Shown here piece after piece: positions 52,207-60,251 of a stretch of DNA of 64,000 nucleotides. The position numbers were made by a program, and so were the translations under genes. The stretch covers positions 62,001 to 126,000 of the forward strand of contig JBPOFS010000001.1 in NCBI GenBank assembly GCA_051252515.1, read 5' to 3'. Below the pieces are notes generated by a model. That model was given only the letters and a program-made list of their open reading frames with translations, had not been told where the DNA came from and ran no database searches. The stretch is from UBA5078 sp051252515 (GTDB taxonomy: Bacteria > Pseudomonadota > Gammaproteobacteria > Pseudomonadales > Pseudohongiellaceae). Within the stretch, counting starts at the first letter, position 1. The number at the start of each line of letters is the position of its first letter.

Positions 52207-53286
52207 CTACTCCTCGCTCGGGTGCAAGATGTACACCTGTGTGAGCTCAATCTCGGCGGCCCCAGAAATGGCCGTGTTTTCACCAGTTTCAGGATCGGGA
52301 TACGCATCCGCCAACCTTCGCATTGCTCGGAACTCCGATGCCGCGGAGACTGTGCCATAGCTCTGATGATGGCTGCCCCAGTTCCTGTTCAGACGGTTAG
52401 TCCACTGCTCTGCGTTGACATAGCCTGCGAATATGCCTTCTGCGTTTTCAGGGGTCAGATTGAGTTTAAGCTGGAAATCTAAAACATCGTAATAGCCGAC
52501 AAAACGCATTGCCCACGGTACTCTGGCCTTCTTAATCGGCTCTGTGGTCAACACGCCATCTACAATTTTACCTTTAACTTCCTCAATGAAGTCTTGGCCC
52601 CAACGCGCATCGACTCGTTGCGTACCGCCAGCGATAAAGCCGTCGCCGGTGGCGTCTGTGAAGAGGTCATCGAGGCCTCGGTACGTGGTAACGGTGACGT
52701 CGTCGTCATTGACTAGGTCGTCCACACCCGACAGCTCGATCATCCAACGATTGTAGCTATGACCGATCGCGAAAAGACTTTCAAAATGTACGAACTGACC
52801 GTCACTGCGCCAACCAGGCGTACAACCGATCGCGCGTTGCAGTTGGTTATCTATTCCCTCGACACCTTCCGGACTCTTGAAATCATTGGCGTCAGTTTTA
52901 CCATCGAGATTTAGACCGTATGCGACGGTGCCTTGCGCGTCATTATACGGAAAAGACTCCTCAGAAGTTTCAGGGTGCCACATCCGCCCTTCACGCATGA
53001 GCCGGGTCTCACGAACCGTCCACTCTTGGTCGCCATCCATCGGGAATAGTTCCGCGAACTGCTGACGCACGCCACTCGCATTCAAGCCCTGAGGACACTG
53101 CGTCTCGACGCCGTCTTCCTCATAGACCACCCAAGCTTTATGCGTCAACACATAGCCGATTCGACCATCTTTTTGATACGGCTCGGGTAGCTCGGCTGTC
53201 GCTGCACCTGCGGCCGTCAACGAAGTGATAAATAGAGCTAAAGAAAGTACTTTGCGTGTTTTGATATCAGTCCGAACTTGTGGCAT
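52207..53286 (-). CDS. Cassette B gene 4: exported protein of unrecognised family
   Basis: This protein of about 359 residues has a signal peptide (about 1-31). It is the counterpart of 34148-35278. The first 30 residues, a central block (NRWMIELSGVDDL through VDGVLTTEPI) and the end are strongly conserved, while the segments between have drifted. It ends about 10 residues earlier than copy A. The acidic DGKTDANDF-type stretch suggests calcium binding. AGGGAG lies about nine bases before the ATG at 53286. It is 38 bases after the secreted-repeat gene. Confidence 0.65.
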   Translation of the reverse strand: MPQVRTDIKTRKVLSLALFITSLTAAGAATAELPEPYQKDGRIGYVLTHKAWVVYEEDGVETQCPQGLNASGVRQQFAELFPMDGDQEWTVRETRLMREGRMWHPETSEESFPYNDAQGTVAYGLNLDGKTDANDFKSPEGVEGIDNQLQRAIGCTPGWRSDGQFVHFESLFAIGHSYNRWMIELSGVDDLVNDDDVTVTTYRGLDDLFTDATGDGFIAGGTQRVDARWGQDFIEEVKGKIVDGVLTTEPIKKARVPWAMRFVGYYDVLDFQLKLNLTPENAEGIFAGYVNAEQWTNRLNRNWGSHHQSYGTVSAASEFRAMRRLADAYPDPETGENTAISGAAEIELTQVYILHPSEE

Positions 53287-53324
53287 GGATAATCTCCCTT
53301 TCTTTGTAAATGCTATTGTCGAAC

Positions 53325-54728
53325 TCATCGACGGAATGCGCTATTGCTATAAATATCTCGTAACACAAACGCTTTGTAGCCATTACGAGTACCGTAAAAT
53401 TCGCCAAAGGCGTCAGCCTCTGTATCCCCGGGTTCTTGGTCACCACCGTAAGTGTATACCGGTCTTTGACGGTAGGCCCAAACATTCAGCGCGCCTTCTT
53501 CGCCTGCTTCAGCACGTCGCCCTGTGTTTGGATTAATAGCCATTACGCTCCAAAGACTACTCTCACTTTCGGCATTGGCATCAGCGATCACATAGGGAAA
53601 AGTCTCACGACACACCTCAGGGTCACCATTGCCGCAGATAGCCAAACGATAGTCCTGAGCCGCGTCCGGATGATCGCAGGCTAGCTGCGCAACAGAATCA
53701 TCCCTGCAGTTGTATAGGTAAATCGTTTTGCCACGACTATCGGCCAGAACCTGACCACCAAAACCCGCATCTTGCACTGTGAACGCATCAGGCGGAGTCA
53801 CTGCACGCTGCGTGTAAACATTATGCCAACCGGGCACATCGCTGCCGTCAAAACTGCGGCTACGAGTATCGTAGTTATGGGTGTACAGCGGCTTGGCTCT
53901 AAAGGCCCATTGATTAATGCCCGAGGGGTGTTTGATGATTGTCCAATCGCCGCTATCAGCAGCAATCTGCGGTGCTCGCACAGGAGTCCAACTATTCAAA
54001 CATTCGCCAACACAATTGGAGGTGTTTTCTTCGTCGCCGTCCCAAGCGTATATCGAGTACTCTTCGTCATTCACGAGCAGTCGCCCAGTGGTGCTGGAAA
54101 GCACTTGAAACCCTGGGGGAATATCCGGTAGTGGTCCCACGGGCACGCGCACCACACCGCCGTCACCACCGGATGATATTTTTGTGCCGCCTAATACATC
54201 TCCTGGATTCTTATCGAGGTTGGAGGTATACAGAGGAAAACCATCGTAGGCCCATTGCTTCGAGCCATCGGCTCGTTCCGCAAGGGTCCACTTGCCCACG
54301 TCCACCCCGTCTACGGATGCGAGCACGGGTGGCCAAGCTTGGATGCAACTCACGCCTTCGCCGGCATACGGCAGAATCAACCCAGCTGGGTACGGGCTCA
54401 TGAAGCCGACCTCAGTGCGCAAGGCATCGTCCGTGCAATTGGAGGGTCCGTTAGCCCTGTCACCGAGAGAGCCGTTACGCAGTGCACTGACGGGCCATTT
54501 GTACAATGTGCGCCCCTGAGCATCCGCGTACACTGGGCCGTCCAAGGCAGTTGCTATCACCTGTATACCAGGAGGCAGTTTCTCTTCAAGATAGGATTCT
54601 TGTGCGTTACTGGACGCCGATTGCCAATATTTCGTTTCGCTTGGCGTTTCGGCGGCAGCACTTGCAATGGTCACTATGGACGCACTGGCGGCAACAAAAA
54701 CAACAGTCAGAAATTTATTCAAATACAT
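53325..54728 (-). CDS. Cassette B gene 3: secreted repeat protein (PF03640/COG4315)
   Basis: This protein of about 467 residues from the ATG at 54728 has a signal peptide and the secreted repeats YADAQGRTLYKW, LLVNDEEYSIYAW, CVGECLNSWTPV and LADSRGKTIYLYNC. It matches the copy at 35317-36711 for most of its length, with substitutions scattered throughout and a three-residue insertion near the signal peptide (SIVTIASA). AAGGAA precedes the ATG. It lies 36 bases after the DUF1552 gene. Confidence 0.8.
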   Translation of the reverse strand: MYLNKFLTVVFVAASASIVTIASAAAETPSETKYWQSASSNAQESYLEEKLPPGIQVIATALDGPVYADAQGRTLYKWPVSALRNGSLGDRANGPSNCTDDALRTEVGFMSPYPAGLILPYAGEGVSCIQAWPPVLASVDGVDVGKWTLAERADGSKQWAYDGFPLYTSNLDKNPGDVLGGTKISSGGDGGVVRVPVGPLPDIPPGFQVLSSTTGRLLVNDEEYSIYAWDGDEENTSNCVGECLNSWTPVRAPQIAADSGDWTIIKHPSGINQWAFRAKPLYTHNYDTRSRSFDGSDVPGWHNVYTQRAVTPPDAFTVQDAGFGGQVLADSRGKTIYLYNCRDDSVAQLACDHPDAAQDYRLAICGNGDPEVCRETFPYVIADANAESESSLWSVMAINPNTGRRAEAGEEGALNVWAYRQRPVYTYGGDQEPGDTEADAFGEFYGTRNGYKAFVLRDIYSNSAFRR

Positions 54729-54764
54729 ATTAATGAGTTTCCTTAAATGGTCGGACAAGCCCTC

Positions 54765-56099
54765 TTAGGCCAGCACATCGCTAATCACTTCAGAAGTCTC
54801 GTTGCTCAACGTTCCCCACGATGGCGCCTCCACACCCATCAGTCTGAGAGCGGTATAGCCTACCTGCGCAACCGAGCCACCCTTCAAATCGATGTGGTTA
54901 CCACTTTTGATCAGACCACCGGCGCGACCGGCTAAGAAGACAGACATGCCATCAACCGAATGCGTACGGGCATAACCCACGTCAGTCGTGCCTAGGATCA
55001 GGACATTGTCGAGCAGCGTGCCATCTCCTTCTGGAATCTTTTTGAACACCTCAACGAAGTCCACCCACGACTCCATCGCACGGCGAGTGAAGAAGGAGGC
55101 GTTTTCCTGGTATCCAAGAGTCTCATCGACGGGCTCTTCGTGTGTGCAGGTGTGGTGCGGCTTCTCATAGCCCGTTCTAATTGTGGAGGCAAACGCCGCC
55201 GAATAAGTCATATTGAAGACACGGGTTTGATCGCAGGCAACGGCCATCGCCATCAGCTCGGCCATCATTTGATGGCGAAGCTTAACCGACTCTGTTGATT
55301 GGTCCATGGCCACGTCGACTGGCGCCTGGCCCGGAGCCACACAGCTCGCAATCGGCTCGGGCTTAGTGAGACGTTGTTCAAACTGCTGCTCCAACTGGCG
55401 CAAACCAGTGAAGTACTGATCCAATCGTTCCCGATCGGCGGCGCCGACCGTCTTCATCAATGAGCGCTCTTGGTCCATGATCCCGGACAGAACGCTTTGA
55501 CGAGCGATAACTCGTGCATCCCTTTCGAATACGTCTGCATTCGGATCCTGAAAGTCGAGCCCGAACAAGCGCTTGTAAAACGCTAGGGGCGACCATTCTG
55601 GCTCATTGGGCGTAGACGCATTGTAGTAACTGTAAGTGTCACGCGCGTCGGCAGTGGCCGTTGCAGTAAGGTTATTAAAACGCGTGGCGCCGCCAATCTT
55701 CTTGGCGATCGTCAGGTCGATGGTCTCTGAAGGCCCGCTACCGGACTCCGGTGCTATGCCCGTTCTAGAGACAACCCAACCAGTGTAATGGTTTCGATTC
55801 GGGGCAGCGTCTGGGAAGGCGTGTCCGTTCGTGAACAGATTGACATCATTTTGTATTGGCGCCCAAGAGGAGAGCTCTTCGGGTAAATCATAGTTGCTAC
55901 CAGTCTGTTGAGGCACGAACAGCTTGCCGGTGCCGCCAAGGCCGTAGCCCCAGGTTCCGAAACGCACTGGCATCGGCGCGCCTGAAGCCATTGCAGTGCC
56001 ATTGCCGTTCAAGAAGTAATCAAGAAAAGGAAGCGCTACCGTCACTCCTACACCTTTCACCATCCCCGTCAGTACTTGTCTTCTATTCCACTTACTCAT
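54765..56099 (-). CDS. Cassette B gene 2: DUF1552 protein, Tat-exported
   Basis: This 444-residue protein is equal in length to copy A and nearly identical, with a twin-arginine signal (NRRQVLTGMVKGVGV). Differences are single residues, for example LTG for LKG and IKS for VKS. The protein should be exported folded and act in the periplasm with the adjacent heme lipoprotein. Long runs of nucleotide identity with copy A, including at silent positions, suggest recent exchange between the copies. Confidence 0.88.
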   Translation of the reverse strand: MSKWNRRQVLTGMVKGVGVTVALPFLDYFLNGNGTAMASGAPMPVRFGTWGYGLGGTGKLFVPQQTGSNYDLPEELSSWAPIQNDVNLFTNGHAFPDAAPNRNHYTGWVVSRTGIAPESGSGPSETIDLTIAKKIGGATRFNNLTATATADARDTYSYYNASTPNEPEWSPLAFYKRLFGLDFQDPNADVFERDARVIARQSVLSGIMDQERSLMKTVGAADRERLDQYFTGLRQLEQQFEQRLTKPEPIASCVAPGQAPVDVAMDQSTESVKLRHQMMAELMAMAVACDQTRVFNMTYSAAFASTIRTGYEKPHHTCTHEEPVDETLGYQENASFFTRRAMESWVDFVEVFKKIPEGDGTLLDNVLILGTTDVGYARTHSVDGMSVFLAGRAGGLIKSGNHIDLKGGSVAQVGYTALRLMGVEAPSWGTLSNETSEVISDVLA

Positions 56100-56173
56100 G
56101 ATGATTCTCCTGCCTCACAATTTTTTTATTAGTTTCTTGAACAGCACCACTGTGCAGTCAGCTAGCTATTGCA

Positions 56174-57895
56174 CTACCGAGAGCTAGTCGACGCTAACAA
56201 ACTCTCTTCCTCGTTCGGGCTCTTGTGGATCAGCGAGAACGCCTTGCTCAGCGCGATCGTTCGCAACAGCTTACGCAACTGGTAGCCTTGAGCGGCAAAC
56301 TCTTCATTGAAGTAGTTCAGTGCGGCACGCGCTTCTATTTCGGGTGGCCCACCGGTCGCGTAACTGTACACACGCTGCACGAGGCATCGCGGCAATTCCG
56401 GGTTCTGACTAAGCGCTTCCCCCAAACCAATGGCCCCATCAAACTCAAAGCCATCGAGACCACCGGTCGCATCTATTGTCGCCCCATTTTCGGTCAAGCG
56501 ATAACCGCCCGCACCGTCAAATTGCTCCAAGGACAAACCAATTGGATCTGTAATTCTATGACAACCGGCGCACGAAGGGGTTTCAAGGTGAGCGGCTACG
56601 CGTTGACGCTGGGTCGGGTAGTGGGCATCAGGATTGGACACCACTGAGAAATCGATTCCGGGAGGTGGCTCGGGAACTGTCTGGCACAATAATCGCTCGC
56701 GCAGCGCCATGCCCCGAAGCGTTACAGAACTGCGCCCAGGGTGCGAAGTCAATGCTAGGAAACTCACCTGCGTTAGCAAACCCGCACGTGGACTGTCCTC
56801 TGCAAATACGTAAGGGGCCCAACCAGGTTGTGCGGGCACACCGTATACAATTGCCAAAGCAGGAGACATAAAGGTCGAGCGCGATGTAAATAGATCACGA
56901 TAGTCCATGTCTTTGTTGAGCGTGTGATCGATGATCGTACGCAGGGTTTGCTCGCGCGCATCCTGGGCCGTCACGCTGGTGAACTCTGGATAAATGGTGG
57001 CGTCTTTCGCGAGCGTCTTGAACTCGTTGAAAACAAGCATGTCGTCAAAGAAGGCTCTCATCCCATCGACCAAGCGTGGGCTCTCCAACATTCTACTAAC
57101 GGCTCGTTCAACGCCGCCAGATGACTGTAGCTCGCCGCTTTCGGCCGCTGTCAGTAGCTCATCATCGGGGCTGGCATTCCAAAGGAAAAAACTTAGTCGG
57201 GATGCAAGCGAATACGCATCAAGGCGTAGTTGCTCGGAATTACTAGGGTCTTGCTCAGCGCTCTCTACAATGAAAAGCACTTCGGGGTGAATTAGCAACC
57301 CTTCGAGTACAACCTCGAGACCGGCGTAAAAACCATCCAGTTTCTCGCCATCCAACTCCTTGCCGTCTAAGTCTAGTGCAGCAACACCGGCCTGTTCAAC
57401 GAATGTCGCGACCTCTTCATCAGTCAACGCTCGTCTAAACAAAAGGCGGCCTATCTTCGACACGAACTGGGCCGCGCAAGCCTCATCTGGGCTATCAATC
57501 GACTCAGGGCGACACGCAACAAGGTGATTGCGATTCTCGATATTCATGACCTGTTTGGCGACGCTGGAGGCCACGCTTTGGATGGTCTGAACTTGTCCAA
57601 CGCTTACACCGGCGGTCGCCAAGCTGTTGGCAAGCAGCCCCTCGTTTCGCGCCACGGGCGCAAACTGTACTTGCGTATCAATGCCTGGGCCGAAAATATA
57701 GGCCAAGGAATTGCCGTACTGCTCAGCGGTAATGAGCTTGGTTAGCGGCTGCGTTCCTGCGCTTTCGGGCTCAGGATCGGAGGGCGCGCAGCTAGTAAGA
57801 GCGCCCAAGGCCAACAAACCCAAAGCGGTCCCGCGAAACCCGCTGGCAAACCACTGCTTAAAACTCGGTGTCGAACGTCTCATTACCAAACTCAT
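56174..57895 (-). CDS. Cassette B gene 1: DUF1592-group heme c lipoprotein
   Basis: This 573-residue protein from the ATG at 57895 has a lipobox (LTSC), the DUF1587/1595/1592/1588/1585 series and the heme c motif CAGCH at about residue 442. It matches copy A at nearly all positions. A longer frame reaching 57991 is rejected because AAGGAA lies before the ATG at 57895 and copy A starts at the matching codon. It lies 46 bases after the stop of the truncated NRAMP-like gene, so it may be expressed from that gene's promoter. Confidence 0.85.
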   Translation of the reverse strand: MSLVMRRSTPSFKQWFASGFRGTALGLLALGALTSCAPSDPEPESAGTQPLTKLITAEQYGNSLAYIFGPGIDTQVQFAPVARNEGLLANSLATAGVSVGQVQTIQSVASSVAKQVMNIENRNHLVACRPESIDSPDEACAAQFVSKIGRLLFRRALTDEEVATFVEQAGVAALDLDGKELDGEKLDGFYAGLEVVLEGLLIHPEVLFIVESAEQDPSNSEQLRLDAYSLASRLSFFLWNASPDDELLTAAESGELQSSGGVERAVSRMLESPRLVDGMRAFFDDMLVFNEFKTLAKDATIYPEFTSVTAQDAREQTLRTIIDHTLNKDMDYRDLFTSRSTFMSPALAIVYGVPAQPGWAPYVFAEDSPRAGLLTQVSFLALTSHPGRSSVTLRGMALRERLLCQTVPEPPPGIDFSVVSNPDAHYPTQRQRVAAHLETPSCAGCHRITDPIGLSLEQFDGAGGYRLTENGATIDATGGLDGFEFDGAIGLGEALSQNPELPRCLVQRVYSYATGGPPEIEARAALNYFNEEFAAQGYQLRKLLRTIALSKAFSLIHKSPNEEESLLASTSSR

Positions 57896-57941
57896 CTTGT
57901 TAATTCCTTGCCAATCAATATTGTTATTATGTAAAGATCGC

Positions 57942-58490
57942 CTAACCAGCCAGTGCCGTAACGCGATACAGCAGAAACGATAAACCCACAAGCACGAAAA
58001 ACCCCAGCCCTGTCCAGTTTAGTACTCGCATGCAAAGACCTGGCTGCAACGCCTCAGGCGTATGGATGGACGTAATCAGACGGTAGTTTAGGTAACCATA
58101 AACAGGCGCCGCTAAAAATGCAGCAACTGTGACTAAATCGATCAAGTCCGTCAGAGAGTCGACAAACAAGAGAATCAAGACAAAGGCCGCGAGACAAATT
58201 AGTGTCATCCACAGAGTGTAAAGTTTGGGCATGTCCTCTAATGATGCGAATAGCATCTTCGAACTCACTTCTAGCGATCGGGAGTAACCGTCTATCACCG
58301 TCAGCGTGGTCGAGAACATAGTCGCAAAAGCCGCCGCTGCAATCAACGGTCCGGCCATCAATAATCCAGGGCCTAAAGCATGCAAACCATTCCGTATATT
58401 AACGGACTGGAAGGGCTTGATTCCCAAGTGTGCTGTGCCGTCCAGTTCGGCGCTGGTCAGCTGTCCTCCAGATTGATTGCTCTGGATCAT
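57942..58490 (-). pseudogene. NRAMP-family transporter with a large internal deletion
   Basis: This 182-residue frame joins an N-terminal NRAMP start (LGPGLLMAG, about residues 39-47) directly to the C-terminal part of the family. That part comprises AAFATMFSTTLTVIDGYSRSL and the last helices, AAPVYGYLNYRLITSIHTPEALQPG through LLYRV. Relatives are about 430 residues, so about 250 residues including most transport helices and the DPGN-type metal site are missing. The reading frame is kept through the joint. It is unlikely to transport metal by itself. The gene leads into cassette B, 46 bases away. It could be a decaying gene or a reduced membrane protein with a new role. Confidence 0.65.
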
Positions 58491-58844
58491 CTCTACTAGC
58501 CTCTGTTTTTTTTATTATTAAGCCACTGCACTGGCAGTCACTTAGGCATGCATATTGCGCTAAGACCACCTTTTTTTCCACTGTCTTGATGCTCACGTAT
58601 AACACGCACCCAGTTCGCGCTTGTCGCTAAGGAAAACCCTCTTCATGGAGAGGTAGCTGACTTGTGCTCATACAGAACGCTATAAAACAAATGATCAATC
58701 CTCGCAGCCATGCTAATGCAATCGGATAGAATTTTTATTGCAATTAATGCAGCTTTTTATTAAAAATGTGCATGTTTAATGCAATTTACTACCAACAATT
58801 GCCTAACCAATACATTATCCATCTATCATAGCCCGGAGATACCC
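58491..58844. other. Divergent region between NRAMP remnant and Lrp/AsnC gene
   Basis: This 354-base, AT-rich gap holds no gene. It carries three TAATGCA-type repeats described separately. GGAG lies seven bases before the regulator ATG. Confidence 0.45.
58714..58785 (+). promoter_or_regulatory. Helically phased TAATGCAAT repeats, likely Lrp/AsnC operator
   Basis: TAATGCAAT occurs at 58714 and 58777, and TAATGCA at 58745. The palindrome ATTGCAAT at 58737-58744 abuts the middle one. The spacing of 31 and 32 bases is three helical turns, so all copies face the same side of the DNA. This suits an Lrp-type octamer wrapping DNA at its own promoter. Confidence 0.5.
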
Positions 58845-59318
58845 ATGACTGACAAGCTATCTAAAACCGACCATCGAATCCTAGAGCTGTTACAACATGA
58901 CGCCCGGCTTTCCGCCACAGACATTGCTGAACAGGTTGGTCTTTCGCAATCTCCCTGCTGGCGGCGCATCAATCGCCTGGAAGAGTCCGGGATTATTCGA
59001 CGAAGAGTGGCGTTGGTCGACCGGGAAAAACTGGGGTTCGGGATGATGGTGTTCGTGATGGTCAGTCTGTCCGCTCATGGCCGGCAATTTCTAGAAGACT
59101 TTGAAGGCGCAGTGCGAGAGTTACCGGAAGTGCTTGAGTGCTTCACTATTACGGGCACAAGTGACTACATGCTCAAAATCGTCACCCGAGATACTCACCA
59201 CTATGAGCGCTTCATGCGCCATCAACTATCGCACCTAGAAGCTGTGCATGAGTTTCATTCTTTCGTGGCACTGACCGAAATCAAGTACAGCACCGCGATA
59301 CCTATTACCAGTAATTAG
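58845..59318 (+). CDS. Lrp/AsnC family regulator near leucine genes
   Basis: This protein of about 157 residues has the winged helix DHRILELLQHDARLSATDIAEQVGLSQSPCWRRINRLEESG (residues about 8-48) and a RAM domain with CFTITGTSDYMLKIVT (about 100-115). The ATG at 58845 is chosen because GGAG lies seven bases upstream. A longer frame from 58779 has no support. It ends four bases inside the convergent HMG-CoA lyase gene. It may control leucine breakdown or the NRAMP-DUF1592 run on its other side. Confidence 0.87.
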   Translation: MTDKLSKTDHRILELLQHDARLSATDIAEQVGLSQSPCWRRINRLEESGIIRRRVALVDREKLGFGMMVFVMVSLSAHGRQFLEDFEGAVRELPEVLECFTITGTSDYMLKIVTRDTHHYERFMRHQLSHLEAVHEFHSFVALTEIKYSTAIPITSN

Positions 59319-60232
59319 ACAGTGCGACCCCGTGCAGTCAATGCAAAGCCTACCTTGGAAACGTTTTCTCTACCCAAGATTTCGCATACAAATTGGCCCG
59401 CTTCGACCAGCTTCGCCAGATCGATCCCAGTGTGAATCCCTAGTCCGCGGAGCATATACACTACATCTTCGCTGCTCACATTGCCGGACGCACCCGGCGA
59501 GTACGGGCAACCTCCCAAGCCGGCAATGGAAGCATCCACCACGCTCACCCCTACTTGCAGGGCGGCGAGAATATTGGCCAAACTTTGACCGTAGGTGTCA
59601 TGGCAATGAACCGCCAGAGCTTTGATCGGGACATCTTGCGCGACCACCTCCAACATCGCCTGCATCCGGCCGGCAGTCCCGGCGCCAGTGGTATCGCCAA
59701 GAGAGATTTCGTAACAGCCCATACCATAGAGTGCAGCCGCCACCTCGCGCACTGCATCTGGCCTTATATCGCCTTCATAAGGACAATCCACGACGCAGGA
59801 TACATAGCCACGCACCGGGGTATTGCTCTGCTTGGCCGCTATCAATATGGGAGCAAAGCGGTCCAGACTCTCCGCAATAGAACAATTAATATTTTTTTGG
59901 GAAAAACTCTCAGAGGCAGCCGCGAACACCGCTACCTCACTAACACCCGCGGCCATCGCGCGCTCAAACCCCTTCATATTCGGAGTTAAGGCGCTGTACA
60001 CGACGCCCTCCTTGCGGTCGATAGCCGCAAATACGTTTTCGCTGCCAACCATTTGCGGTATCGCTTTGGGACTGACGAAACTGCCGGCTTCAATGTGACG
60101 AACTCCGGCTTCGGCTAGGCGCTCGATCAAAGACACACGCGCTTCCACCGAGATAAGTTTTTTTTCATTCTGCAAGCCATCGCGCGGACCGACCTCCACG
60201 AGCTTGACTGAGTTTGGTAGATTCATGGGCAT
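59315..60232 (-). CDS. liuE: Hydroxymethylglutaryl-CoA lyase
   Basis: This 305-residue DRE-TIM metallolyase has VEVGPRDGLQNEK at the start, metal ligands in HCHDTYGQ, and the catalytic Cys in GLGGCPYSPGASGNVSSED. It splits HMG-CoA to acetyl-CoA and acetoacetate, the last step of leucine catabolism, in the cytoplasm. It sits 19 bases after the acetoacetate-CoA ligase gene. The arrangement with the methylcrotonyl-CoA carboxylase subunit matches liu operons, with an acetoacetate-CoA ligase gene between. Confidence 0.93.
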   Translation of the reverse strand: MPMNLPNSVKLVEVGPRDGLQNEKKLISVEARVSLIERLAEAGVRHIEAGSFVSPKAIPQMVGSENVFAAIDRKEGVVYSALTPNMKGFERAMAAGVSEVAVFAAASESFSQKNINCSIAESLDRFAPILIAAKQSNTPVRGYVSCVVDCPYEGDIRPDAVREVAAALYGMGCYEISLGDTTGAGTAGRMQAMLEVVAQDVPIKALAVHCHDTYGQSLANILAALQVGVSVVDASIAGLGGCPYSPGASGNVSSEDVVYMLRGLGIHTGIDLAKLVEAGQFVCEILGRENVSKVGFALTARGRTV

Positions 60233-60251
60233 TTGACTTCAAGACTCCTTA

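Larger units (their letters stand above)
52207..57895 (-). repeat. Duplicated four-gene cassette, copy B
   Basis: This is the second copy of the block at 34148-39877, in direct orientation about 18.0 kb away. Identity is highest in genes 1 and 2, lower in gene 3 and patchy in gene 4. The sequence upstream of gene 1 is unlike that of copy A. Confidence 0.9.

Noticed and set aside
54255..54746. 163-codon + strand frame opposite the cassette B secreted-repeat gene
   Set aside because: It is an antisense shadow. The matching region of copy A does not keep an equal frame, which argues against a gene.
57896..57991. N-terminal extension of the cassette B DUF1592 lipoprotein
   Set aside because: The extension overlaps the end of the NRAMP remnant, would place sequence before the lipoprotein signal, and is absent in copy A.
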